This document shows positions 32,880 to 41,990 of a DNA stretch of 64,000 bases, piece by piece (positions within the stretch are counted from its first letter, which is position 1; each line of letters starts with the position of its first letter). The stretch lies in NCBI RefSeq assembly GCF_900114615.1, contig NZ_FOTS01000007.1, positions 62,001-126,000 of the forward strand, read 5' to 3'. The DNA comes from Pelosinus propionicus DSM 13327 (GTDB lineage: Bacteria > Bacillota > Negativicutes > DSM-13327). A program made the position numbers and the translations under genes. Under the pieces are notes generated by a model. The model did no database searches. It worked only from the letters and a program-made list of their open reading frames with translations, and had not been told where the DNA came from.

Positions 32880-34049
32880 GTGAACAGTAAATATTCAACT
32901 AGAAGATATGCGGCGGTCATAATTTCGGCGATTTTAGTAGGTGCTGCGATTGTACATTCAGGATGGTTTTCAAAGACACAAACCACCCAAGCTTCACAAG
33001 CAGTAGCAGTAAAAGCAACGAAAGTCGTTCAACGTGATACTCCGATTCAGTATGAATTCGTAGGACAAGTAAAATCGAAAGATGAAATTAAAATTATGTC
33101 TAAAGTTTCTGGTAACATTGTAGCGAAAATGGTCAATGGCGGAGATTTAGTTTATAAGGGGCAGCCATTGTTTCAGATTGATGACAAGCAGTATCGATCA
33201 GCTATAAATTCTGCTAGAGCAACCCTAAACAAATCAAAAGTGACCCTTCGTAATTCCCAAAAAGATGTGGAGAGATATCAGAAACTAGCTAGTGTAAACG
33301 GTATTGCGCAGCAAACCGTAGATGCGAATGTATCGCAAGCAGAAGAAGATGCTGCTACTGTTGAGGTGAATCAGGCCAATTTGCAGCAGGCTGAGCAGGA
33401 TTCACAAGATACGATAATCGTCTCACCTGTTGATGGACGAATTGACGTCAACGACGTAAGTAACGGATATTATGTAGTGGCCGGGTCCACTACTATGGCG
33501 ACCGTATCATCAATGGACCCTATTTGGGTGCAATTTAGTATGAGTGAGAATGAATACTTAAACTTTGCTCAGCAAGGGAATGGTACGCTGCCGAGTAATT
33601 TTAAGGACAATCTTAAACTTACCCTTAGTAATGGCGCAGAATATCCCCTAATTGGTCATATCGAGCAAATCGATAAGGGCGTAAGTGATACCACAGGGAC
33701 AATTACACTAAAAGCAGCTTTTAGTAACCCGCAAAAGCTTCTTTTGCCTGGAATGTTTGCCCGGGTGTCAGCCCAAGGAGATGTTCGTCAGGGAGCGTTG
33801 CTAATTCCCCAGCGGGCAGTAAAAGAATTATTGGAAAATACATTTGTTACGGTAGTGACAAAAGACAACAAAGCCGAAAGCCGCAGCGTCAAGATGGGAA
33901 ATAAGGTTGGCAACATGTGGATCGTAGAAGAAGGACTTACGGTTGATGATTGTATTGTTGTAGAAGGTATCGACAAGGTTAAGCAAGGAACAACATTAAA
34001 AGTAACTATGATAGAACCGGAGGATTTACAGACTCCGGCGAAGCAATAA
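32880..34049 (+). CDS. RND efflux periplasmic adaptor subunit (AcrA/MexA type)
   Basis: Membrane fusion protein of 389 residues. It has an N-terminal hydrophobic anchor, a lipoyl half-motif (VSGNIVAKMVNGGDLVYKGQPLFQID), a helical hairpin at about 100-170, the second lipoyl half (TIIVSPVDGRIDVNDVSNG) and a beta-barrel domain. Start is GTG 32880 with AGGAGG upstream. It links the TolC channel to the pump encoded 13 bases downstream. Confidence 0.93.
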   Translation: MNSKYSTRRYAAVIISAILVGAAIVHSGWFSKTQTTQASQAVAVKATKVVQRDTPIQYEFVGQVKSKDEIKIMSKVSGNIVAKMVNGGDLVYKGQPLFQIDDKQYRSAINSARATLNKSKVTLRNSQKDVERYQKLASVNGIAQQTVDANVSQAEEDAATVEVNQANLQQAEQDSQDTIIVSPVDGRIDVNDVSNGYYVVAGSTTMATVSSMDPIWVQFSMSENEYLNFAQQGNGTLPSNFKDNLKLTLSNGAEYPLIGHIEQIDKGVSDTTGTITLKAAFSNPQKLLLPGMFARVSAQGDVRQGALLIPQRAVKELLENTFVTVVTKDNKAESRSVKMGNKVGNMWIVEEGLTVDDCIVVEGIDKVKQGTTLKVTMIEPEDLQTPAKQ

Positions 34050-34062
34050 GGGGGAGATTTCA

Positions 34063-37000
34063 ATGGCTAAATTTTTTATTGATCGCCCTATTTTTGCTAT
34101 CGTTTTATCAATTATCATAACAATAATAGGCGTAACTGCTGCTTTCAGCCTACCTGTGGCGCAGTATCCGCAGATCTCGCCGCCAACAGTAAGCATTAGC
34201 ACAAGTTATCAAGGGGCAAATGCTGATGTTGTAGATCAAACGGTAGCACAGGTAATTGAGCAGCAAGTAAATGGCGTAGAAGGTATGTCCTCCATGTCTT
34301 CCACCAGTACAGACTCAGGTTCCTACTCCTTAACGGTTCAGTTTGAATCTGGAAAAGATTCTGACACTGCAGCCGTGCAGACGCAAAATCGTGTATCAGA
34401 GGCCAACGCATCATTACCAAGTTCTGTTCAGACAACAGGCATTACAACTCGAAAAGCGTCTCAAGATATGTCCATGATTTTTAATCTCTATTCCCCAGAT
34501 GATACCTATGATGTAAATTTTTTAAAGAACTATGGAAGTATCTACTTTCTTGATGATATCAAACGGGTCAAAGGTGTCGGCGATGTGTCGGCATTTGGTT
34601 CCGATTATAGTATGCGAATATGGCTGCAGCCTGAAAAAATGGCGGAACTGGCAATTTCTACAAGTGAAGTGACATCGGCTATTGAAAAACAAAATGTGCA
34701 GGCTGCTGCTGGTTCTCTTGGAAAAATGCCGGTAGCATCCGATCAGGAGTTCCAGTATACGGCTCGCGTAAAGGGACGTCTTAGTACTGCTAAAGAGTTT
34801 GAAAATATTATTATTCGATCCAATTCCGATGGCTCAGCGGTTCATATCAAAGATGTAGCTAGAGTTGAGTTCGGCAGCAAAGAGTACACCTATGACAGTC
34901 TGATTAATGGTCACCAAAGTGCCGGGTTTGCAATTCAGCTTACCAGTGATGCAAACGCCTTAGAAACAATCGGAAATGTAAAAAAGGTTTTGGAAGAAGC
35001 GTCTAAAAATTTCCCTGTGGGGATGCAATACAAAATAGTCGTTGATAATACCAATTTTGTACGGCAATCAATGATAGAAGTTGGAAAAACCTTTGCCGAA
35101 GCATTGCTGCTGGTAATCATTGTTGTATTCCTTTTTTTGCAGAGCTGGCGTGCCACTTTGATTCCTACATTGGCAATTCCTGTATCCCTGCTGGGAACAT
35201 TCGGAGCTTTTAGTGCCTTAGGCTTTACGATCAATACATTGACCTTATTTGCCATGGTGCTTGCCATCGGGCTTGTAGTGGATGATGCGATTGTTGTAAT
35301 TGAGGCAGTTGAGCATCACATGCGATATTCAGGACTAACTCCTTTAGAAGCTACGAGGCGGGCGATGAGCGAAGTTTCCGGCCCGGTAGTTGCCATAGCC
35401 TTTGTCTTAGCATCTGTATTTATTCCAGTCGCTTTTTTTGGCGGAATGATGGGAATTCTATATAAACAGTTTGCTATAACCATTGCCGTATCCATGGCTC
35501 TATCTGCTGTTGTTGCGTTGTCTCTTACACCGGCACTTTGCGTACTGCTATTGAAACCCTATGACCCCAATAGTCATAAAGGGGCTGTGGGCAGATTTTT
35601 TGATGAATTTAATAACTGCTTTGATAAGGCAATTGAAAAATATGGAGCAGGCTTAACAAAAATCATTGCTAAAGCACGATTGTGTATGGTTCTATTGTTG
35701 GTTGTATTTATATTGATTGGCGTATTGTATAAGCTGGTTCCTACTTCTTTTGTGCCTGATGAAGATCAAGGATTCTATATGACCTCTCTTACTTTGCCAG
35801 AAGCATCCAGCTTAAATCGTACGATTAATGCAATGAAAGGCTTAACCCAAACCGTGTCCTCACAAGGAGGAGTTGTAAATGTGATGTCCTTATCCGGAAT
35901 GGACATGTTAGGCGGAGGAACGAAGCCAAATGCAGGTGCAATGTTTATCTCATTGGCCCCCTGGGAAGAAAGAAAAGATGCGCAATTACAAGTGAAAGCG
36001 GAAATTGCACAAACCTTCATGAGCGGAGCTCAATTGCCAGAAGGAACTGTAATTTCGTTTGCTCCTCCTGCTCTTCCAGGACTTGGGATGGTGGGCGGAT
36101 ATAGCTTTATGCTGGAAGATCGAAGCGGAGGTTCATTGGATGATTTAGACAGTATAGCACAGAAATTTATTGCTGCAGCACAGCAGCGTCCTGAAATTGG
36201 GTCAATTGCGTCTAACTTCAAAGCCAATACACCAGGGTATGAATTTGAAGTAGACCGGGCGAAAGCTGAAAAAATGGGTGTAGACGTTGATGATGTTTTT
36301 ACCACTTTACAGATATTCCTCGGTGGATCACAGGTAAATGATTTCAATAAGTTTGGACGTACTTACAAGGTCTCCGTACAGGCAGATGCCGCATTTCGCA
36401 GTGATGTTAACGCCATGAGATATTTGTTTGTAAAGAGTTCAAACGACACAATGGTACCGTTAAATACCTTGGTAAAACCAAAAAAAGTAAGCGCTCCATC
36501 GGTCATTACAAGATACAATGGTGTTAAGGCAGTTAAAATTAGCGGCAGCCAGGCGGTAGGATATAGTTCGGGTCAAGCAATGACGGCCTTGGAAGAAGTG
36601 GCTGCTGAAGTATTACCTGAAGGTTATACCTATGAATGGTCAGGTCAAAGCCGAGAAGAAAAACTCTCTGGTGATCGGGCCCCCATCGTTTTTGGCATGG
36701 CAATCGTATTTGCATTTTTGTGTTTAGCTGCACTTTATGAAAGCTGGAGTGTTCCCTTTGCAGTGCTGCTTACTGTTCCTGTAGGAATATTTGGTGCGTT
36801 TCTATTTCAGTATGTACGTAATTTAGAAAATAGCGTGTATATGCAGATTGGGCTAGTCATGCTCATTGGTTTGGCAGCAAAGAATGCAATATTAATTGTT
36901 GAATTTGCTAAAGTCAGAGTTGATAAAGGCATGCATCCCGTACAGGCTGCCATAGAATCAGCTAAGATCCGTCTGCGTCCGATTCTGATGACATCATTAG

Positions 37001-37200
37001 CGTTTATTATTGGCTGCTTTCCTTTAGCAATTGCTACGGGAGCTGGTGCTGGCGCTAGAAATTCTATGGGGACGGCAGTTGTTGGAGGTATGTTTACCGC
37101 TACAACTCTTGGGATTTTTTTAATCCCTGTACTGTTCGTAGTGGTAGAAAAGATTACAGGAAAAGGGCATAAAAACGAGGAAAAACCAAAGGCTATGTAG
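34063..37200 (+). CDS. RND efflux transporter permease (AcrB type, HAE1)
   Basis: Inner-membrane multidrug pump of 1045 residues, full length for HAE1. It starts with MAKFFIDRPIFAIVLSI; the proton-relay motif GLVVDDAIVVIEAVEHH with paired Asp lies near residue 407, and AKNAILIVEFAKVR near 945 is the second-half equivalent. Two large periplasmic loops follow helices 1 and 7. It forms a tripartite pump with the two genes before it. Substrates are not predictable. Confidence 0.95.
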   Translation: MAKFFIDRPIFAIVLSIIITIIGVTAAFSLPVAQYPQISPPTVSISTSYQGANADVVDQTVAQVIEQQVNGVEGMSSMSSTSTDSGSYSLTVQFESGKDSDTAAVQTQNRVSEANASLPSSVQTTGITTRKASQDMSMIFNLYSPDDTYDVNFLKNYGSIYFLDDIKRVKGVGDVSAFGSDYSMRIWLQPEKMAELAISTSEVTSAIEKQNVQAAAGSLGKMPVASDQEFQYTARVKGRLSTAKEFENIIIRSNSDGSAVHIKDVARVEFGSKEYTYDSLINGHQSAGFAIQLTSDANALETIGNVKKVLEEASKNFPVGMQYKIVVDNTNFVRQSMIEVGKTFAEALLLVIIVVFLFLQSWRATLIPTLAIPVSLLGTFGAFSALGFTINTLTLFAMVLAIGLVVDDAIVVIEAVEHHMRYSGLTPLEATRRAMSEVSGPVVAIAFVLASVFIPVAFFGGMMGILYKQFAITIAVSMALSAVVALSLTPALCVLLLKPYDPNSHKGAVGRFFDEFNNCFDKAIEKYGAGLTKIIAKARLCMVLLLVVFILIGVLYKLVPTSFVPDEDQGFYMTSLTLPEASSLNRTINAMKGLTQTVSSQGGVVNVMSLSGMDMLGGGTKPNAGAMFISLAPWEERKDAQLQVKAEIAQTFMSGAQLPEGTVISFAPPALPGLGMVGGYSFMLEDRSGGSLDDLDSIAQKFIAAAQQRPEIGSIASNFKANTPGYEFEVDRAKAEKMGVDVDDVFTTLQIFLGGSQVNDFNKFGRTYKVSVQADAAFRSDVNAMRYLFVKSSNDTMVPLNTLVKPKKVSAPSVITRYNGVKAVKISGSQAVGYSSGQAMTALEEVAAEVLPEGYTYEWSGQSREEKLSGDRAPIVFGMAIVFAFLCLAALYESWSVPFAVLLTVPVGIFGAFLFQYVRNLENSVYMQIGLVMLIGLAAKNAILIVEFAKVRVDKGMHPVQAAIESAKIRLRPILMTSLAFIIGCFPLAIATGAGAGARNSMGTAVVGGMFTATTLGIFLIPVLFVVVEKITGKGHKNEEKPKAM

Positions 37201-37276
37201 AACTTTGATACTATTGCTGTAAGGCAATGATAGCACTGCAATCAGCAACTAAATCAAAGCTGGAGGATTCCTTTCC

Positions 37277-37696
37277 ATGAACATTGCATTTTTTCTGATT
37301 CCCAAAAATGAAGTTGTTTATCTGCCAGTAAATAGTACGATGCGGCAGGCTCTTGAGAAAATGGAATATCATCGCTATACGGCTGTTCCTCTCATTGATG
37401 AGGACGGTAAATATGCTGGGACGATTACCGAGGGTGATTTACTTTGGAAGATGAAAAATACACCAGGCTTAACCTTCGCTGATACAGAGCAGGTTATGAT
37501 AGACGAAATTCCTTGGAGGATGATTAATAATCCGGTGCGTGTAAATGCTGAAATTGAAGGATTACTTTCTTTAGCTATCGTACAAAATTTTGTTCCAGTT
37601 GTGGATGACAGTGGAATTTTTATCGGGATTATTCGCCGAAGAGAGATTATTGAGCATTATGCAAAACAATGTTCGAGAAAACCAGATGCTATATAA
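37277..37696 (+). CDS. CBS-pair domain protein
   Basis: Cytoplasmic protein of 139 residues built of two CBS motifs (about 10-60 with TAVPLIDEDGKYAGTITEGDLLW, and 75-135 with FVPVVDDSGIFIGIIRRREII). Such pairs bind adenine nucleotides. It lies 76 bases after the RND pump and may be on the same transcript. Role unknown. Confidence 0.88.
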   Translation: MNIAFFLIPKNEVVYLPVNSTMRQALEKMEYHRYTAVPLIDEDGKYAGTITEGDLLWKMKNTPGLTFADTEQVMIDEIPWRMINNPVRVNAEIEGLLSLAIVQNFVPVVDDSGIFIGIIRRREIIEHYAKQCSRKPDAI

Positions 37697-37718
37697 ATCA
37701 TATAGTAGCAGCAAAAAA

Positions 37719-37748
37719 ACGAGGGCGGCGTAAAAGCCGCACCTCGTT
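37719..37748. terminator. Bidirectional terminator between CBS protein and oxidoreductase genes
   Basis: AACGAGG-GCGGC pairs with GCCGC-CCTCGTT (one bulge), with T- and A-rich flanks on either side, between convergent genes. Confidence 0.75.
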
Positions 37749-37815
37749 CTTGTGTTTTTAATTGGAGACCATTCTAACCATTTATTTATTTTCTGTAGCT
37801 CTGTGGTTCAATTAT

Positions 37816-38817
37816 TTACAAAGCAAGATTGACGATAGTTCTGCCTTGAAGTTTTCCCTGTAGGATTAAGTCGATTTTTTGATTTAAGCCTTCTAATGAT
37901 ACTTCTTCGACATTTTGTTCTAATTGAAAAGGTTTCCATTCATTTGCGAGTAAAGACCAGAGTTCCAAACGCAAATCCATAGGGCACATTACCGAATCTA
38001 CTCCATATAGAGTGATGCCTCTTAAGATAAATGGATATACAGAGGTTAATAGCTCGGGAGAGGCTACATTTCCGCAGCACGTTACACTACCGCCATAGTT
38101 TGTGGATTTTAGTGCAGTGGCTAACATGTTTCCGCCAACGGTATCGATGACACCAGCCCAAGTTCCTTTTAATAGGATTCTTCCTGATTGATCATTAAGC
38201 TCTTCTCTTAAGATAATATCTTTGGCGCCGATTTCTAATAACATCTCTTTAGCTTCTGCTTTACCAGTAGCTGCAATGACGCTATAGCCAAGCTTATGTA
38301 AGATACTCACTGCAATACTGCCTACACCGCCAGTTGCTCCCGTTACGAGAATATTACCTGCACTGGGTTTGATACCGCCCTGTATCATTTTATAGACGGA
38401 AAGCGCAGCCGTAAAGCCAGCAGTGCCGTAGATCATACTTTCTCGTAATGAAAGATTCTCAGGCAACTTAACCACCCAGTCAGCAGGAACTCTAATATAC
38501 TGTCCATAGCCGCCAGATGTATTCATGCCTAAATCATAACCTGTGACCAGAACATGATCGCCAGCATGGTAATTTTCGCTCGTACTTTCCACAACAATTC
38601 CTGCAGCATCGATACCTGGAATATGAGGATATTTCCTTGTGACGCCTTTATTGCCCGAAGCAGATAAAGCATCCTTATAATTTAAAGAAGAATATTTTAC
38701 CTGGATTAAAACATCTCCTTCTGGAAGGGCGACAAGCTCTCTATTGACAATTTCTCTTGAAAATGTAGCATCTGTATTCTCTGTTACCAACATGGCTTTA
38801 AAGTGGGTTGTAGACAT
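37816..38817 (-). CDS. YhdH/YhfP-type quinone oxidoreductase (acrylyl-CoA reductase-like)
   Basis: Zinc-free medium-chain dehydrogenase of 333 residues. The Rossmann motif is VTGATGGVGSIAVSILHKLGY near 160-175; SLNYKDALSASGNKGVTRKYPHIPGIDAAG in the N-terminal domain is the signature of the YhdH/AcuI group, which reduces acryloyl-CoA or related enones with NADPH. It is divergent from a MarR regulator, with a palindrome over its -35 box, so it is probably induced by an electrophile or phenolic compound. Confidence 0.88.
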   Translation of the reverse strand: MSTTHFKAMLVTENTDATFSREIVNRELVALPEGDVLIQVKYSSLNYKDALSASGNKGVTRKYPHIPGIDAAGIVVESTSENYHAGDHVLVTGYDLGMNTSGGYGQYIRVPADWVVKLPENLSLRESMIYGTAGFTAALSVYKMIQGGIKPSAGNILVTGATGGVGSIAVSILHKLGYSVIAATGKAEAKEMLLEIGAKDIILREELNDQSGRILLKGTWAGVIDTVGGNMLATALKSTNYGGSVTCCGNVASPELLTSVYPFILRGITLYGVDSVMCPMDLRLELWSLLANEWKPFQLEQNVEEVSLEGLNQKIDLILQGKLQGRTIVNLAL

Positions 38818-38859
38818 TGGTTCACTTTCCTTTCTTAATTTATAAAGTGTGTTAAAAAC

Positions 38860-38887
38860 ATTATAACAGATAATAGTTTTGTGTCAA
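38860..38887 (-). promoter_or_regulatory. SigmaA-type promoter of the YhdH-like gene
   Basis: On the minus strand TTGACA (38887-38882), a 16-base spacer and TATAAT (38865-38860). Confidence 0.75.
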
Positions 38888-38892
38888 ACTAT
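38873..38892. promoter_or_regulatory. Candidate MarR operator
   Basis: ATAGTTT-TGTGTC-AAACTAT is a perfect 7-bp inverted repeat that covers the -35 box of the minus-strand promoter and lies 26 bases upstream of the plus-strand -35 box. Confidence 0.6.
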
Positions 38893-38917
38893 ATCGAATT
38901 TTAAAGAATATTTCATA

Positions 38918-38947
38918 TTGACATGGGATTTTACGTAGTACTATAAT
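38918..38947 (+). promoter_or_regulatory. SigmaA-type promoter of the marR gene
   Basis: TTGACA (38918-38923), an 18-base spacer and TATAAT (38942-38947). Confidence 0.78.
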
Positions 38948-38996
38948 TACAATGGTTATCCGATATAGAATTACTATTTGTTATGAGGTTGTTATT

Positions 38997-39431
38997 ATGA
39001 AGGATAAATACATCGTCTACTTTATCAGTAGAACGAAAGATAAAATGTTACACTTTATTGAAAAGCAACTACAGGAAAATCAATTAAATGATTTGATTCC
39101 GTCTCATGGTAATATTCTTACCGCCCTTTATGAAAATCATGATAAGCTAACCATGAAGCAAATAGCCAAAACAATCGGAAAGGACAAATCAACGATAACA
39201 CCATTAGTAAATAAGCTAATGGATTTAGGCTATATCACAAGAGAAAAGAATGAAATTGATAAAAGAGTTACGTATATCATGCTAACGGAGAAGGGCAAGC
39301 AAATGCAGGCAAAGTTCAGTGAAATCTCAAGTAAGGTGTATCAGACGGCCTATAAGGGGTTTTCTGTTGATGAACAGGAAGTTTTTTTACGTTTGTTAAA
39401 GAAATTAAATAATAATTTTGATTCGGTTTAG
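38997..39431 (+). CDS. MarR family transcriptional regulator
   Basis: Winged-helix regulator of 144 residues with HTH LTMKQIAKTIGKDKSTITPLVNKL near 53-76 and wing KNEIDKRVTYIML. I chose ATG 38997, because the consensus promoter predicts a transcript start near 38954, which rules out the ATG at 38952. The upstream ribosome site is weak (TGAGG). It probably represses the divergent YhdH-like reductase through the palindrome between them. Confidence 0.88.
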   Translation: MKDKYIVYFISRTKDKMLHFIEKQLQENQLNDLIPSHGNILTALYENHDKLTMKQIAKTIGKDKSTITPLVNKLMDLGYITREKNEIDKRVTYIMLTEKGKQMQAKFSEISSKVYQTAYKGFSVDEQEVFLRLLKKLNNNFDSV

Positions 39432-39454
39432 TATTTACCGAACGGATAAAAAAT

Positions 39455-39490
39455 AACTCCAGTGAAGCTGAAAACTTGCTGGAGTTTTTT
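39455..39490 (+). terminator. Terminator of the marR gene
   Basis: AACTCCAG (39455-39462) pairs with CTGGAGTT (39479-39486) and ends in a run of T residues. Confidence 0.78.
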
Positions 39491-39543
39491 CATTGTAGCC
39501 ATGTAATCTAGCAGTGGGTTGATGAGATCTTGTTCGCTTAGTT

Positions 39544-40230
39544 TTAAGAGCTGATAATACTGCCGTCAACTCCGATAATTACAAAGTCAAAGGGAATGGA
39601 CTTGCCGCTGTTTTCTAATGCTTCCCGGGCAGCATTGACCAAGCCGCTGCAGCAAGGCTTTTCCATTCGCAATACGGTGATGCAGCTGATGGTATTAGAT
39701 TGGAAGATTTCTTTGAGCTTGTCGGCATAATTTCCCTCATCCAGCTTTGGGCAGCCAATAAGGGTAATCTTATCACGCATAAAATCATGATGAATATTAG
39801 CATAGGCATATGCTGTACAATCTGCAGCAATCAAAACATGAGCATTTTGAAAATAACTTGCAGTAGTAGGAATGAGTTTGATCTGACAAGGCCATTGCTG
39901 CAATTGGGATTGTGGAATGATTGTCGGCTCTAGCAGTTGACTGTTAATTTTTTTCCTTTCAATTCGATTAGAGTGGCTTCCCGGGCATTGAAATTTTGTA
40001 TTTGCTGGAGTACTTGCAGGAGCAGCTGTAACGGGTTGTTCTTCCAGGGTAATTGCCCCATTAGGGCAAGCTGGCAGGCAGATCCCCAGACCGTCGCATT
40101 GGGAAGCTGAAATCAATTTGGCTTTACCATTGACTAATTGCAAAGCACCTTCATGACAGGTTTGGGTGCAAATTCCGCATCCGGTGCATTTTTCTTCATC
40201 GATTTTACTCACTTTTCGAAGTTGCATCAT
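39544..40230 (-). CDS. Ferredoxin-domain protein with C-terminal Cys-containing domain
   Basis: Protein of 228 residues. The first [4Fe-4S] motif is complete (CTGCGICTQTCHEG), whereas the second (CDGLGICLPACPNG) lacks one of the usual cysteines. The C-terminal half (about 100-225) has scattered Cys in ADCTAYAY, IGCPKLDE, ISCITVLR and KPCCSG and is a conserved but unnamed domain in anaerobes. It is divergent from a Crp/Fnr regulator with a perfect palindrome in between, a pairing that suggests redox control. Enzymatic role unknown. Confidence 0.78.
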   Translation of the reverse strand: MMQLRKVSKIDEEKCTGCGICTQTCHEGALQLVNGKAKLISASQCDGLGICLPACPNGAITLEEQPVTAAPASTPANTKFQCPGSHSNRIERKKINSQLLEPTIIPQSQLQQWPCQIKLIPTTASYFQNAHVLIAADCTAYAYANIHHDFMRDKITLIGCPKLDEGNYADKLKEIFQSNTISCITVLRMEKPCCSGLVNAAREALENSGKSIPFDFVIIGVDGSIISS

Positions 40231-40253
40231 AATTTCCTCCTAAGGGATATTCA

Positions 40254-40283
40254 TTGAATTCTTATACCTAACTGTAATACAAT
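40254..40283 (+). promoter_or_regulatory. Promoter of the Crp/Fnr regulator gene
   Basis: TTGAAT (40254-40259), an 18-base spacer and TACAAT (40278-40283); transcription would start near 40290, directly before the palindrome. Confidence 0.55.
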
Positions 40284-40295
40284 AGAGATAAAAAA

Positions 40296-40315
40296 TCGGT
40301 AGCTATAGCTACCGA
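40296..40315. promoter_or_regulatory. Perfect 20-bp palindrome in the divergent regulator/ferredoxin region
   Basis: TCGGTAGCTATAGCTACCGA is identical to its reverse complement. It lies just after the predicted transcript start and 18 bases before the TTG start of the Crp/Fnr gene, so it is a likely operator, probably autoregulatory. Confidence 0.65.
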
Positions 40316-40333
40316 GAGTGAGGTGCCCGTCAT

Positions 40334-41026
40334 TTGGATGCAAATATAGTAAAAATTCTGGTTTCATCGCCAATTTTTCATGATATTTCACCGAGTCAAC
40401 TAGATATCATGTTAGAATGTTTAAAACCTAAAATCAATACCTTTAGCAAAAACAGCTATATTGCAGTCCAGGGTGAGCCTTATACCGGTTTGGGCATCTT
40501 GCTTTCAGGAGAGGCATCGATCATCAAAGAAAGTGCGTCAGGCAGCCGCGTTATCATGACAGTGATTCGCCCGGGCGATCTATTTGGAGAAATGATCGCG
40601 TTCTCACCAAGAAAACATTGGCCGGCATCAGTTTTTGCTCAGAGTACATGCTCGGTGATGTTTTTACCCCCTGAGAAAATAATCGGTGAGTGTACTCATG
40701 TTTGTGGAGGGTACAAGCAACTGATTAAAAATATGCTGGTGCTTTTATCAACGAAGGCACTGATGCTGAATCAAAGAGTGGAATACTTGGCGATAAAAGG
40801 TATGCGGGAGAAAATAAGCATTTATCTTCTGGAGCAATATAAGATCAATCAAAAACATACCTTTATTTTACCATTAAAACGTAATGAATTAGCTGATTTT
40901 CTCAGCGTTTCCCGAACAGCGCTTTCCCGCGAACTAGGTCGTATGCGGGATGAAGGGATTATCGAATTTTATCGTACATCGGTTAAAATTAATAATCTTG
41001 CCATGTTAAGACGAGGCGCTGAGTGA
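40334..41026 (+). CDS. Crp/Fnr family transcriptional regulator
   Basis: Regulator of 230 residues with an N-terminal cNMP-like domain (GILLSGEASIIKE and GDLFGEMIAFS) and C-terminal HTH (KRNELADFLSVSRTALSRELGRMRDEG). The recognition helix S-R-T-A-L-S-R-E differs from the E-xx-SR of Crp and Fnr. There is no N-terminal Fnr four-Cys cluster, but Cys28, Cys and Cys residues in TCSV and ECTHVCGG could matter. Start is TTG 40334; the ATG four bases later is followed by a stop. It is divergent from the ferredoxin-domain gene, its probable target. Confidence 0.85.
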   Translation: MDANIVKILVSSPIFHDISPSQLDIMLECLKPKINTFSKNSYIAVQGEPYTGLGILLSGEASIIKESASGSRVIMTVIRPGDLFGEMIAFSPRKHWPASVFAQSTCSVMFLPPEKIIGECTHVCGGYKQLIKNMLVLLSTKALMLNQRVEYLAIKGMREKISIYLLEQYKINQKHTFILPLKRNELADFLSVSRTALSRELGRMRDEGIIEFYRTSVKINNLAMLRRGAE

Positions 41027-41036
41027 CTCCAGCGTA

Positions 41037-41100
41037 ACTATAGCAATAACCCTCTAAAGCAGAAGGAATGTTCACTGCTTTAGAGGGTTATTGCTATAGT
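41037..41100. terminator. Very long perfect hairpin after the Crp/Fnr gene
   Basis: A perfect 26-bp stem (41037-41062 with 41075-41100) closed by a 12-base loop. It lies between convergent genes, so termination in both directions is likely, though no T run follows the plus-strand side. Confidence 0.6.
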
Positions 41101-41166
41101 ATAATCGATAGTAATAGATTGGCTACTTAGATATACTTCAATAGATGGTCGCTGCATTGTAATGAA

Positions 41167-41925
41167 TTAGGATGTTTGACGATGATTGCGAAATTCTAAA
41201 GGAGTGTGCTTCATAAATTTTTTAAACATTACATTATAATAGTTTTGATTATTGAAACCCACGGAAAGAGCAATGTCCAGGACAGATAAATTTTTCTTTA
41301 ATAGCAGTTCCTTGCTTTTCTCAATCCGGATCTCATTGAGGTACTGAGAGAAGTTTTTCCCTGTTTCTTTTTTAAACAAGCTGCAAAGATAATATTTGCT
41401 GATATTCAGGTGCGCCGCAATATCCGATAGTTTGATGGTTTCATGGTAGCGCGCATTTAGGTAATCAATGGATTTTTTGACATAGGTACTATAAGGCATG
41501 TCGTTAAATTTCTTGATTTTTTGCTTCAAATACGCACTATCTGCTGCTATAGTGCCCAGCAATGTAATTAAGTACGGGATACAATAAGCTGGCTTGTATA
41601 CGATGTCGAAAGGGTTGACCGCTTCTAAAGTGGTGTAAGGACCTAGGATGTGAAAGCCCCAATTGATGTTTTTGCTGCAAACCCAGCAAGCGGTGAAAGA
41701 AATCGATTCCAAGCAGGAAATCGTAATAATGCAGTTTTCAGTTTTGGTGACAAGTTTTTGACGTACTTGCTCAAAAATGTCATGGTGTTCAAAAAAATCT
41801 TCCATCTCGCGATTATAGCCAGCGGAATAAATGAGATTTCCGTTGAAATCAAAGGTTCGAATGGGAAGATGAGTACACAAAAAGAATTTTGTATCGATTT
41901 GACGAATATGTTCTTGAACTAACAT
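41167..41925 (-). CDS. AraC family regulator next to siderophore uptake genes
   Basis: Protein of 252 residues. An N-terminal sensor region (1-150), possibly PocR-like, has several Cys (CIITISC, CWVCSK); the C-terminal AraC domain has two HTH motifs (LSDIAAHLNISKYYLCSLFKKETG and VLDIALSVGFNNQNYYNVMFKKFM). ATG 41925 has GGAGG eight bases upstream. A Fur-box-like palindrome lies 51 bases upstream of its start. By analogy with YbtA, PchR and AlcR it may sense an iron chelate and activate the divergent uptake operon. Confidence 0.85.
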   Translation of the reverse strand: MLVQEHIRQIDTKFFLCTHLPIRTFDFNGNLIYSAGYNREMEDFFEHHDIFEQVRQKLVTKTENCIITISCLESISFTACWVCSKNINWGFHILGPYTTLEAVNPFDIVYKPAYCIPYLITLLGTIAADSAYLKQKIKKFNDMPYSTYVKKSIDYLNARYHETIKLSDIAAHLNISKYYLCSLFKKETGKNFSQYLNEIRIEKSKELLLKKNLSVLDIALSVGFNNQNYYNVMFKKFMKHTPLEFRNHRQTS

Positions 41926-41975
41926 GCAGCATACCTCCAAAACATCCGATCGGACTCTTAAGTATCGTTAGGTCG

Positions 41976-41990
41976 TGATAACCATTATCA
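41976..41990. promoter_or_regulatory. Fur-box-like 7-1-7 inverted repeat
   Basis: TGATAACCATTATCA agrees with the Fur consensus TGATAATNATTATCA at all but one defined position. It is in the divergent region between the AraC regulator and the siderophore ABC operon. Confidence 0.65.
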
